A stretch of DNA of 64,000 bases from Protoeuglena noctilucae (Eukaryota > Chlorophyta > Pedinophyceae > Marsupiomonadales > Marsupiomonadaceae), in contig OY253679.1 in assembly GCA_958009085.1 (NCBI GenBank), positions 929,847-993,846 on the forward strand. Direction: 5' to 3'. Positions 55,101 through 64,000 of the stretch are shown here, in pieces (position 1 is the stretch's first letter; the number at the start of each line of letters is the position of its first letter). The notes under the pieces are model-generated. The model saw only the letters and a program-made list of their open reading frames with translations, searched no databases and was not told where the DNA came from. The position numbers were made by a program, and so were the translations under genes.

Positions 55101-57883
55101 GTCGGTGGCCAGGCCGTTGCGGCCCAGCTCCTTGTTGTCGAGCAAGATCTGCGGAATGCGGGTGGTGTTAGCGGGATTGGTGGTCATAGTAGTAAGATGA
55201 TGGTAATATGAGTAGCAGTGGTATCAAGGGTGCGTGACGGATGCAGCTCCGGTGCAGTTCCCATGCAGCTACGCAATCATCATCATCGATGACAGCCATA
55301 GCAACAACACACATTCTAAACAACAACAGCAACACCCACTTTGCTAGTTACCATCCTCCACCCCACATCCACTCGCCTCGAACCCCAGCAGCCTGGCGGG
55401 CGCACTGGTGAGGGCGTTGACAAAGACGTCGTAGGGCAGAAGACCATCGACATCGAATCCGTATTTGACGAATATCGCCGCCGCCGCGTTGCGGGAGAGG
55501 GGCAGGCGGCGCACGGGGACGGGCACCCGGCGCTTGCCGGTGCCCGTGCCCACCCAGTCGTCGCGGTACTGGGGGTGGGGGGGTGGGATTGGTTTATGTT
55601 AGTGTTAAAGGTGATAAATATACATATACAGACATAATGTTGGTAATTGTAACAATGTTACAATACAGTGATTGTTAGTACTTACTATATAGATACTGCA
55701 CGTTCAGCCACCCAACCAACCATTCCTCACCTCCATCAGCTGCATCACGTTCTGCCACACTTGCAGGAACTGCTGCAGTGACACGCGGCCGGTACGTCCC
55801 TGGTCGACGCGCCTAAACACGCGGGTGAGCATGTCGCGCGCGTTGGTGAAGGGGGCCTGAGCGGAGGAGGGAAAAGAAAACATCATGGTGTTGATAGTGG
55901 CCATCAATAGACGACAAGAAACGACAAACATGCACTCTGCCTCACGCACCCATCCACACACCCGCACCCGCACCCGCACCCGCACCCCAACACCCCACCC
56001 TTCCCTCCCCCCCCTCACCTTTGCCTTCCTGCACCTTTCTTCAATCCTGCACCGCACGTGCGTCAGCATCATCTTCTCCAAGTGATGTAAGGTCATGCTG
56101 ATGGTGCGCTCGGTGTTGGCGCGCCACATGTCCAGGCTGAAGCGGGCGTCGATGCCCTCCGTCCAGGGACTGGGAGGGGGGAGAGAGGGGGTGGTCGAGA
56201 TGTGGGGATATGGTGGGACCGACAGGTGGGGATGTGATGATAGGGGCAAGAACTGAGTGGGTGTGTGGTTGGGGAAGTGACACGGGTGGTTGAGGCTGTC
56301 GCATTGCTACGGTCAATCCCCCAGTCACTCTCTCCCTCATTCAGTCACCCCCTCACCGGAACGCCTCGGCGTGCGTGTCCCGGTCGAAGTTGAGCCTCAG
56401 CGCGTGGATCTGGTGGTGGGGAGGCATTGACGTCAGCAGCTCCTCTCTCTGTGCTTCGGTCAATTTCACCGACTCCCCCGCAAAACGACCGTCCTTCAGA
56501 GATCTCCGCAAGCTCTCCAGTTCCTGCGACGCCGGTCCCAGTTTCTTGACCGGCGGTTCTGACAGCGGCCTCGGTCCCTCGATGCGCCACCTTGCGCCCG
56601 CCCCGATCGTCAGCCGCACGTCGTTGCAGGGCTGCCCGTGCGCATCGACGGACCAGAAAGCAGGCACCTCCCGCTGCACGAGTGGCTCTCGGCCCCAGTA
56701 CTGAGACTCGCACACGTGGCGCTTCTCGGCCACGCGAGCCATGGCCTCCTGACGCTGTGGGTGGGCAGGTGGGGGGTGGGGGTGTTGGGGGGGTGGGGCA
56801 GGTGGGGAGGGGCAAGGCGAGGGGTGTTAGGGGGGTGTCAAGGGTGTTAAGGGTGGAGTGGCAGATGCGAGGCAAGGTGGCATGGGCGGTGGCAGATGGA
56901 GCAATGGAGGGCAAGGGCTGCTTGGCTCATCGCACGCGGCAGCCCTCTCTAACATCCAACCCCCATCTCTCACCTGCCTGTCGTCGATGCGCACCGACCG
57001 CCTCGCCATGCCCAGGGGGTTGTGACCCGCCAAGTGAGCCGCTCGCAGGTCCGCGGCCACGTTGCGAGGGCCAGCGGTGCCGGGACGAGGGATGTACACC
57101 GCCGTGCCCCCCCCCGCCCTTCATCGTGCTCCCCAGGCCGCCGCTGCGGGCGCCGGACGCAGACATGGGGCGGGTACGGTCCAGCGACGACCCCTGCGTG
57201 TTGCCGGAGCCTGGGGGCGCGGGCGGGGACGCGGCGTTTTGTTTCTTCACATACAGCGATACGAGAAAAGAGACGCGACACGGCGGAAGCGCGGCGAGGC
57301 GTCTTAGCGCGCACGCCCAAAATGGGGCATCGTGCAATGGGAAGAAGCGGGATTTTAGAGCTACGCGTGGATGCTTACCGCTTGTGCGATGCGTATCTGT
57401 TAACGACTAACTAATAGCATCCGGTGAGCAAAGCAAACGGCAGGGAAAGTCGGCGAGGACGCCTCCGCGCCCGTCACAGGCGCGGCGCATCCGTCGCGAG
57501 TCGCGGAGCGTGCCGCTTACCGCAGGCGCTCGAAGAAAGGCAGCCACAACATATGCTCGCGATAATCCCACTGAAAGTCCCCTTTGGGCGACCGAGTGCC
57601 GCTGGGAGCCGCAGGGAGCCTTTGTTAGCGGACCCAGGCAAGCCCCGGTCGGCCGTCGAGAGGGCCCCGGAGCGCAAGCACGGCTCGTCGGACGACTACA
57701 TTTCCACGAAAGTAACCGTTCGGCTCCCAAGGCACGGCAGGCGTCCGCGCTCGAGCGTCCCGCGCGGTCCCTCCGCGGCCGCATGCACCCAAACAGGACG
57801 CCTCGCTCACCGGACGGGCCGCCACTGCCTGCGGGCGTCAAGCGCCTCGCGCGCTCCCCGGTGCGGTTAAGGACCTCGGCCAT
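49157..57883 (-). CDS. EF-hand, HELP and WD40 protein of the EML type
   Basis: Large microtubule-associated protein, about 1,750 residues. Exons: perhaps 57883-57811, then 57601-57521, 57302-56974, 56754-56357, 56169-56019, 55856-55731, 55568-55377, 55148-54897, 54670-54343, 54091-53912, 53619-53434, 53149-52266, 52006-51782, 51550-51246, 51048-50835, 50684-50388, 50194-49157. The N-terminal third resembles axonemal proteins and contains an EF-hand-like part (FRRVDQGRTGRVSLQQFLQV, later FVKYGFDVDGLLPYDVF). It is followed by a HELP-like region and many WD repeats (for example FFGHSNNVLCMAMHPNRRFV and VFKGHSSHVSCVRFSNDDRW). The C-terminus is Ala/Gln/Gly-rich and ends in an acidic Asp/Glu run. 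GC donors follow 55377, 54897, 53912 and 51246. The frame breaks once at a run of nine G's near 57107-57115, and the first exon does not join in phase, so the start is unsure. Flagellar role is inferred. Confidence 0.85.
51090..51200. repeat. AT-rich island in an EML-gene intron
   Basis: About 110 bp of nearly pure A/T with short ATAAT-type repeats inside a C-rich intron. Similar islands lie at about 8510-8660, 9880-9965, 16180-16300 and 53700-53880. Confidence 0.7.
52071..52186. repeat. Copies of coding and donor sequence in an EML-gene intron
   Basis: GTACTCGGTCGAGTCGGTGTGGCC at about 52070-52092 resembles coding 51971-51994. CTCTCACCTCCGGGTTCTCGTCCAC at about 52155-52180 resembles the donor junction of the upstream exon at 52258-52285. 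Confidence 0.75.
53246..53271. repeat. Copy of acceptor plus exon start in an EML-gene intron
   Basis: GGGCGGAGGTCGCCGGCGGGGACTG repeats 53128-53152, which covers the exon start and acceptor, with one or two changes. Confidence 0.85.
53799..53828. repeat. Copy of exon end in an EML-gene intron
   Basis: TTTCTCCCAGTAGAACCCCC (53801-53820 region) matches the exon end at 53914-53933. The copy no longer has the GC donor. Confidence 0.85.
54140..54165. repeat. Copy of acceptor plus exon start in an EML-gene intron
   Basis: TGTGGTGGTTGTCCGCGCACAC repeats 54071-54092 at the true exon start. Short GTGGT repeats separate the copies. Confidence 0.85.
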
Positions 57884-58219
57884 CTCTTAGACGCGCATGG
57901 CTGCCCGAAGGGGGCTCGCGTATCTGCAGTGGTCAACGCCGGACGCCTCGCTAGGTCTCGGTGCTTCGCTGATCACGAGTTGACGCAAACAGTAGAACTG
58001 GGGGTCGAGAATCTCTCCCCGCGCAGACAGGGGGGCTGGCAGCGACGCGCCCGCCAGTGACGTGGGTCTCTTTGCGAGGACTCGCATCCCCGCGGCCAGG
58101 AGAGGCCCGTGTTCGACGCGGGATGTCATGAACTAGCCCCAGAAAGCCGTCGCGCATCGCTAGCGATCGAGGCGCGTCGCGAGAGCGTTTGGCAATTCGC
58201 AACAAGTCGGGTTCGCGCC
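57884..58219. promoter_or_regulatory. Divergent intergenic region EML-type gene / REP
   Basis: About 336 bp between opposed starts if the first EML exon is right. No element recognised. Confidence 0.4.
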
Positions 58220-60960
58220 ATGTCGCCCTCCGCCCCCGACTTGGACGACGTCGACGTCGTCGTGATCGGGACGGGACTGCGGGAATCCATCGCGGCCGCC
58301 ATCCTGGCTTGGGTGAGCGCGGGATTGCTCATATGCAGGTTGCGTGCGCTGAAACCCGGGGAAAACGCCGAATCGCCGCCCGCGATGCGCAGGCCGGCAA
58401 GTCCGTCGTGCAGGTGGACCCTTCCGCCACGTACGGCGGCGAGTGGGCGTCCCTGAACCTCGCGCAGCTCGCCGCGTGGTCCCGCGACCCAACCGCGCCC
58501 CCGGCCCTGCGCGCGTGCGACGCGGCATCGGACCCGGCCGCATTGGATGCCAAAACTTCTCATCAATGGCTTCGCTTCACGTGCGTCGACGTCGCGCGCG
58601 GCCTGGACGCGCGTTGGGCTCCCGGTGCGACGCTGGGCGATGCGCGTCGTTATGCGATCGACCTGACCCCTCGGGCCGTCCCCTGCGTCGGCGACGTCAA
58701 CGACGCTCTGCTCGCGTCCGGCGCGCACCACTCGGTGCAGTACAAGCTCTTCGAGGCCCACGGGATGCTGCGACGCGATGACAGTGGTGGTGGTGGTGCG
58801 GGTGAGGGGTCTATGACTGGGTGGATGAACATGGGGCTGCTGGTGGCACTGTACATAGCATGTACAATCAGTCCACCCATGCATGACGCTCACACAGCTC
58901 TGTCACAACCACTCCACCCATACAGCTCAGATTTGCTCTCTCAACAACTCACTCCACCCCGCGCCTCACGTCTTTGCCTCTCTCACCCTCTGCCGTCTCG
59001 CATCGCAGGATGGCGCCTGGCCCCCATCCCCGCCAGCAAGGGCGACCTTTTCCGAGACCGCGAATGGAGCCTGGCCGACAAGCGCCTCCTCATGTCTCTA
59101 CTCAAACGATGCGCGACTGAGCTGGGACTGACGACCAACCAAGGCCCCATGCACAACCCCAACGACATCCCAACCCAGTTCCAGCGACCGGGGTTGGACA
59201 GCAACGCGGGTGTGTTCGGCCCCGGTCCATTCGCGGCGTCGCTGGCAAAGGCAGGGCTGGGGCAGCGTGCTGCAGATGTGGTGCGGTACGGGATGTGCTT
59301 TGAGGGCTTTCCATTTAGCAAAGATCTGAGCGGGGAGGAGGCGCGGGTGCGGATGCGGAGTTACTTGGGATCGCTGGGTCGATTCGGGAATGGGGACGTC
59401 CCGTTTCTGGCGAGCATGTACGGTGTTGGGGAGCTGCCCCAGGCTTTTTGCAGGGCGGCTGCGGTGAGGGGGGCGGTGCAGATGTTGCGGACGGGGGTGG
59501 CGGGGGTGCGGGTGGCGGGGGAGGGGGTTGAGAGGCGGGTGGCGGGGGTGCGGCTGAGCGACGGGCGGGTGGTGGCGGTGCGGGCGGTGGTGTGCGGGAT
59601 GGGGGGGCGGTTGCTAGGGGGAGAGGGAGAGGTGGGGATGGGTGGGGGTGCGGATGATGGTGCAAGTGCGGGTGGCAATGCGAGTGATGGTGCAACATCA
59701 AGTGGCAGTGGTGCCTTGCGTGTGCTCCGTGCAGCGTTGGTGACGGACGGGAGCCTGCAGCGGGGGTCGCATCTGCTCACGGCCATAGCAGGCGAGAGAA
59801 GGGGCGATGCGCGGCGATGGCATGCATGCTGCGGTGGTGTGGTTGATGCAAACAGCCACGCAACACCGTCGCACGCTCAACATGCGCGTTTGTAGAAGTA
59901 CTATCAACCGCACACCGATACACTTCCCAATCAAACTAACTCATTCAACTCATCTCCTTCCCCCCCCTCCGCAGCTCCTAATGAGTTCGGCCTGCCATGC
60001 CCCGTCGCTGTCATGCAAGTGGGGGCGTCGGTGGCGTGTGCCCCGGTGGGGAGGCACGTCGTGCACCTGACAGCAGGTGAGTGGCTGTCCATTGATTGGT
60101 AAGGAATTTGAACGTGTTTGAGTTTAAATTTGCATGTACCGAGTTGAGGATGGCAGCGAGTGGTTGGTTCCTTGGTTGTGGTGAGCGCACCATTGCCGTC
60201 ATCGCACCCCCTCCCACCACCCGCACCCGCAGTGCCGCCCCCCTCTTCCCCCGCCCTCTCCCCCCGCGCTGCCTTCGCTAACCTCGTCTCTGCGCTGTTC
60301 GACGCCTCACTGCTGCGTAATGATGGCTATGTGCCTGACGACGGCGACATGCGGGGGGAGCCGAGAGATGTTGTGGATAATGATGGTAGTAGTAATGTGG
60401 GGATGAGTGGTGGGGGGAGTGGGATGAGTGGTGGGAGGGGGATGGGTGGGGAGAGTGGCAGTGGCAGTGGCAATGTGGGTGGGAGTGGGGTGGCGGGGGA
60501 GAGGGGTGGAGAGGGCAGTTGTGTGAAAGGGGCTACATCATCCGCACAGCGTGTAACGAACACTACTGCTCCGCGTCTGCTGGCGGAGTTTTACTTTGAA
60601 GTGGCGGGGGGGAGTGGTGGTGGTGGGGTGGGTGGCGGCGATAGTGTGCGTGGCAGCAGTGGTGGGGTGGGTAGTAGCAGCGTGGGTGGTTTCATCGAAC
60701 TATGCCATGCAAGTGCCGGTCTGAGTTTGGATGGAGTGGTGGGGCCAGTGGCTGATGCTCTGCGGGGTGCGGGGCTGGTGGGGGATGGCGCGCTGTTTGC
60801 AGAAATGGGGGATAGTGTGGATAATGATAAGAGTGGAGTGGATTCATCGGATGAGGATGACGTGGCGTGGCTGGAGGAAGCGGTGGGGGGGATTGGTGGG
60901 GGTGGGGGTGTAGGGGAGAGGGGGGAGGGGGTGGGGGGTGAGACGGGAGCGGGTGGGTGA
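58220..60960 (+). CDS. REP: Rab escort protein (Rab geranylgeranyltransferase component A)
   Basis: Presents newly made Rab GTPases to geranylgeranyltransferase and delivers them to membranes. Exons: 58220-58312, 58393-58801, 59009-59791, 59975-60076, 60233-60960; 704 residues with phases agreeing. The N-terminal fold shared with Rab GDI is clear: DVDVVVIGTGLRESIAAAIL, then DPSATYGGEWASLNL, and the central FLASMYGVGELPQAFCRAAA. Length and the long insertions favour REP over GDI (about 450 residues). Insertions are a Gly/Ser-rich piece of about 90 residues (60350-60600) and another Gly/Asp segment at 59640-59710. The intron after 59791 has a GC donor (GCAG then GCGAGA). The first exon ends in TGG before GTGAGC, an ordinary donor. 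Confidence 0.9.
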
Positions 60961-61260
60961 GAGATGTGAGATCGGGATGTGGGCAGTGAGCCCTGCTGCG
61001 CCTGTACGTGCTTGCTTGTGTCCTATGCATGGCTGTGGCATGCTTACTGCCGCTGCTGCTGCCGTCAGTGATCTTGAAAGCGATTGCATGACAGACGCAG
61101 CAGCCAGCCTCGTGCGAGTGTTTCAACAGCGCCCTTTGCTCTCCCTACAACATCTCTCCCCCGTCCCTGCCCCTCCCGCATGCGTCCAATCAAACACACC
61201 CCACCCTCTCTCCCCCTCCTGCATACGTGTTGTCAACCACATCCCTTTCCCATCTCCCCC
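60961..61260. other. Convergent intergenic region REP / MSH2
   Basis: Three hundred bases holding both 3' ends; no gene or repeat seen. Confidence 0.5.
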
Positions 61261-64000
61261 TCACGCGTGCTCCAGCGTGGCTGCCCCCATCACGCTCTCC
61301 AAATACGCGTCCCCACTCGCGTCGCGCCTCAGATCAGAGACCAGGGAACGGGAGCGGGAGAGGAGGGCATCCGCAGAAAGCGTGTCCAGGGGCTGCGTGT
61401 GATGGGCGGGAGAGGTGGGGGGTGAGGGTGGCAGTGGGGGTGGCAGTGGGGGTGGCAGTGGGGGTGGCAGTGAGAGATGAGCAGCGTTGCGCTCAGATGC
61501 GCCGTATTACTGTCCACTCCACACCCACGCTCACCCCACCTCCCATCCCACCCCAACCACCCAGGCCCCCCCACACACACTCACCAGCTCCGCAAAATCC
61601 CTCAAAAACTTCCTCAGCCGCGCCCTCCCCCCCCTCTCCCCCTCCCCCTCCCCCCTCCCCCTCTCTCCCCCTCTTGCGCCCCCCCTCCCTCCCCTCCAAC
61701 TCCTTCGCCTTCACTCTCGCCGCCTCCACCACTGCTTTGGGGAAGTTGGCATACTCCGCGACGTGAATGCCGAAGGACTGGTCGCACGCGCCCTCTCTGA
61801 CCTGGTAGAGCATCGTCAGTCGGCCCGTGTCAGAATCCACGGCCGTCTCCACGTGACTGGGGGGGAATGAGTGGGGGAGCGAGGGAGTGAGGGAGTAATG
61901 GATGGGGGATAGAGTTGGGATGTGTTGTGTTGTGTGGAGATGAGGGTGGAGTGGGAAGTGAGTGAGGAGGGCATAGGTGAACGAGTGAGGTGGGGGGTGC
62001 ATGGGCACTGACTGACTGATCCCTCACGCTGTCATCCGCCCCCACTGCCCCCCTCAACACCATCCACACCCCACACACTTACCCCTTACACACACACCCG
62101 CACACTTAACCACTCTCCATCTCCCCCTCACCGGTTTGCCACCCCCACTGCCCCCCTCAGCGCCGTCAGTTCGTGGAAGTGCGTGGCGAACAGCGTCGGC
62201 GCCCCCACGCGCTCCATCAGATGCTCGGATATGGCCCACGCGAGACCAAAGCCATCGTAAGTGCTGGTGCCGCGACCCAATTCGTCGATGATGACCAATG
62301 AACGACTGCTGGCGCCCTTGAGGATCGAGGCGGTCTGCGGGGGGGGAGGGGGGAGTGGGTGAGGAGGTAGTTGTGGAAAGTAATGGTGAGGATGAAGGGG
62401 GGTGGTGAGGGGGTGGGGCGATCTCAGCCATGACCGCATCTCTGTTACATGCATTGCCACTAGTAGTAGTGGTAGTAATGCTTGTGACAAATCATCACTA
62501 TCAGTATCTACCCATCCCCTCACCTCCACCATCTCCGGTATGAATGCATCCCTGTCCTCATCATTATCATTATTAGCTAATAATCACAATCACATCCTCA
62601 CCTCCAGCATCTCGGCCATGAACGTCGACACCCCCCTCAGCTGGCTGTCCCCCGCGCCCACCCTGGCAAAGATGGCGTCGCGCACGGGGATGGTCGCGGA
62701 ATCGCAGGGGACGAAGCACCCCACCTGCGCCATCAACACGCACACCCCCACCTGCCTGCGGGGGGGGTTGGAGGTGAGGGGGGGTTGATGGGGGGTGGTA
62801 ACGAGGGGTGGTGATGTGCGATAGTGGTGGTTATGATGGTTATAAGGGCCCCAACCATGCACCCATTCAACCACTTCCATCCCTCACCTGATGAATGTGC
62901 TCTTCCCTCCCATGTTGGGGCCGGAGATGATCTGGAACCAACTCTCGCCCTTCCTGTGGGTGTGGGGGAGAGAGTGTGTGGGTGGATGGGTGTCAGTCAC
63001 ACACACCACAGTATGACAAACATAACAGCCACTGTACTACCCCAGCCACCTCATCACGCAGTCGTTCCTGATGAACTCCACCCCATCTAGTTGCCAATCA
63101 ATGTAATCAGTGACATTCAAATACCCCCACTCATCTCACCTCATCACGCAGTCGTTCTTGATGAACTCCACCCCGTCCTGCGCCTCCAGGCACGGGTGGC
63201 GGCACCCCACCAGCTCCAGCGACCCCCCATCCGCATCTTGCATGCTCGCCCGGACGTATGGGGTGGGCGCGGATGCGGACAGATCGGCGAATCCCACCAG
63301 CACATCCAGCTCTGCCAGAAGAGACGAGACGCCCTCCCACACTTCCACGAACGTCGACGCCACCGAGACGACCTGCGGGGGGGATTGAGGAAGGGGAGGG
63401 GGGGATGAGGGGTGTGTGGGTGGGTGAAGGGGTGGGATGCGGTGGTGTGGTGGTGGTGGGGTGGTGAGTGTGGCGAGCGGGGGTGGTGCGGTTGTGCGGG
63501 GTAGCGAGGGGTCGTGCGATTGCAATTGCGATTGCGACATGCAGCATGCGATGCTGTGCTGTGCACATGGCACCCCCATGTCAACTTAACCCAATCCTCT
63601 CCCCCATCCACTCCACCCATCTCTCGCCTGCTCCACCAGCGCCTTCTGCCGGTCGTGGCAGTCCGCATCTATTACATCTACCTCCATCCACACTGTCCAT
63701 ACCCCCATCCACCCCTCTCGCCTGCTCCACCAGTGCCTTCTGCCTGTTCTGATAGTCCGCCTCGATCGCCTGCAGCTGCTCTGCTGCCCTGCGCATGCGC
63801 CAGCTGGTGAACTTGGTGCCGTCCTTGCGAGTCTCCAGAATGGTGAAGTCGCCGCCGCTGTAGAGATGGGGGGAGTGGATGGGGGTTGGGGTGGGGAGAT
63901 GAGGTGTCATGGCAGTGCGGTGTGCAATGTGCGATGGGAGGCAAGGGGGAGAGTGATAGGGTGATGACTGGTGGTGACTGATCACCGTCACCCATATCAA
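61261..64000 (-). CDS. MSH2: DNA mismatch repair protein MSH2, 3' part
   Basis: MutS-family ATPase that recognises mismatches as a heterodimer with MSH6 or MSH3 in the nucleus. Visible exons: 63857-63722, 63372-63140, 62953-62888, 62755-62602, 62334-62132, 61856-61585, 61392-61261; the 5' part lies right of the window. The lever and ATPase parts are clear: [40 protein letters not shown], Walker [55 protein letters not shown] and [20 protein letters not shown]. The choice of MSH2 over other MutS homologues rests on these stretches. A GC donor follows 63722. In exon 61856-61585 the frame shifts by one base within a G/A-rich segment (about 61630-61690), after which [11 protein letters not shown] continues. 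Junction copies lie in three introns. Confidence 0.93.
61436..61475. repeat. GGTGGCAGTGGG minisatellite in an MSH2 intron
   Basis: Four 12-base units; in gene sense they read CCCACTGCCACC, the same unit as in the ABCC, LON and PIG-W introns. Confidence 0.88.
62519..62548. repeat. Degraded copy of exon end plus donor in an MSH2 intron
   Basis: CTCACCTCCACCATCTCCGG resembles the true junction CTCACCTCCAGCATCTCGGC at 62598-62617. Confidence 0.65.
63047..63090. repeat. Copy of exon end in an MSH2 intron
   Basis: CACCTCATCACGCAGTCGTTCCTGATGAAC and the following CTCCACCCC repeat the exon end at 63138-63177 with one substitution. Confidence 0.95.
63622..63655. repeat. Copy of exon end plus GC donor in an MSH2 intron
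   Basis: TCTCGCCTGCTCCACCAGCG with the following CCTTCTGCC repeats the true junction at 63717-63746, including the GC donor itself. Confidence 0.92.

Noticed and set aside
54897-55377. Idea that GC donors are simply misplaced exon ends
   Set aside because: In case after case (delta-tubulin, CAD-1, MEX1, MSH2) the family sequence continues exactly across the GC junction, and no GT nearby preserves phase.

Overview
The window is nuclear DNA from a photosynthetic, probably flagellated eukaryote. All protein genes are split by short spliceosomal introns, coding GC is high, and several products are plastid or plant-type: an Alb3 thylakoid insertase, a CSP41-type plastid RNA-binding protein, a MEX1-type maltose exporter, a plant-type LON-domain protein and a PTS2-targeted acyl-CoA oxidase. 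Delta-tubulin and an EF-hand/HELP/WD40 microtubule-associated protein indicate basal bodies and flagella. A green alga fits best; another archaeplastid such as a glaucophyte cannot be excluded from this sequence alone. I saw no rRNA or tRNA genes, no CRISPR array, and no retrovirus-like or other capsid-bearing element.

I modelled 18 genes by hand, joining exons by splice sites, codon phase and family knowledge. From left to right: ALB3 (-), an ABCC/MRP transporter (+), CSP41 (-), a LON-domain protein (+), delta-tubulin (-), PIG-W/GWT1 (+), acyl-CoA oxidase (-), an F-box protein (+), an RluA pseudouridine synthase (-), MEX1 (+), an ARM-like unknown (-), two tandem cinnamyl-alcohol-dehydrogenase-type genes (-,-), a NUMOD3 protein with a very long disordered tail (+), a TLDc protein (+), the EML-type protein (-), Rab escort protein (+) and MSH2 (-, 5' end outside the window). 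Strands alternate almost perfectly, so most genes sit in divergent pairs with short shared upstream regions and in convergent pairs with short shared downstream regions. The genes do not form one pathway; they are housekeeping genes for plastid biogenesis, starch breakdown, lipid oxidation, GPI-anchor synthesis, vesicle traffic, DNA repair and cilia.

The unusual biology is in the introns. About 19 of roughly 110 modelled introns start with GC instead of GT, nearly always inside GCGAG or GCAAG after a purine-G, which is far above the usual level of about one percent. At least 13 introns or gene ends carry a diverged second copy of their own exon-intron junction. Several introns in unrelated genes share a CCCACTGCCA-type minisatellite. 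Three genes lose frame by exactly one extra base in or next to a poly-G run, which looks more like homopolymer over-calling than biology. The two CAD genes show near-identical exons next to diverged ones, and one copy lacks a base at its catalytic-motif splice junction.
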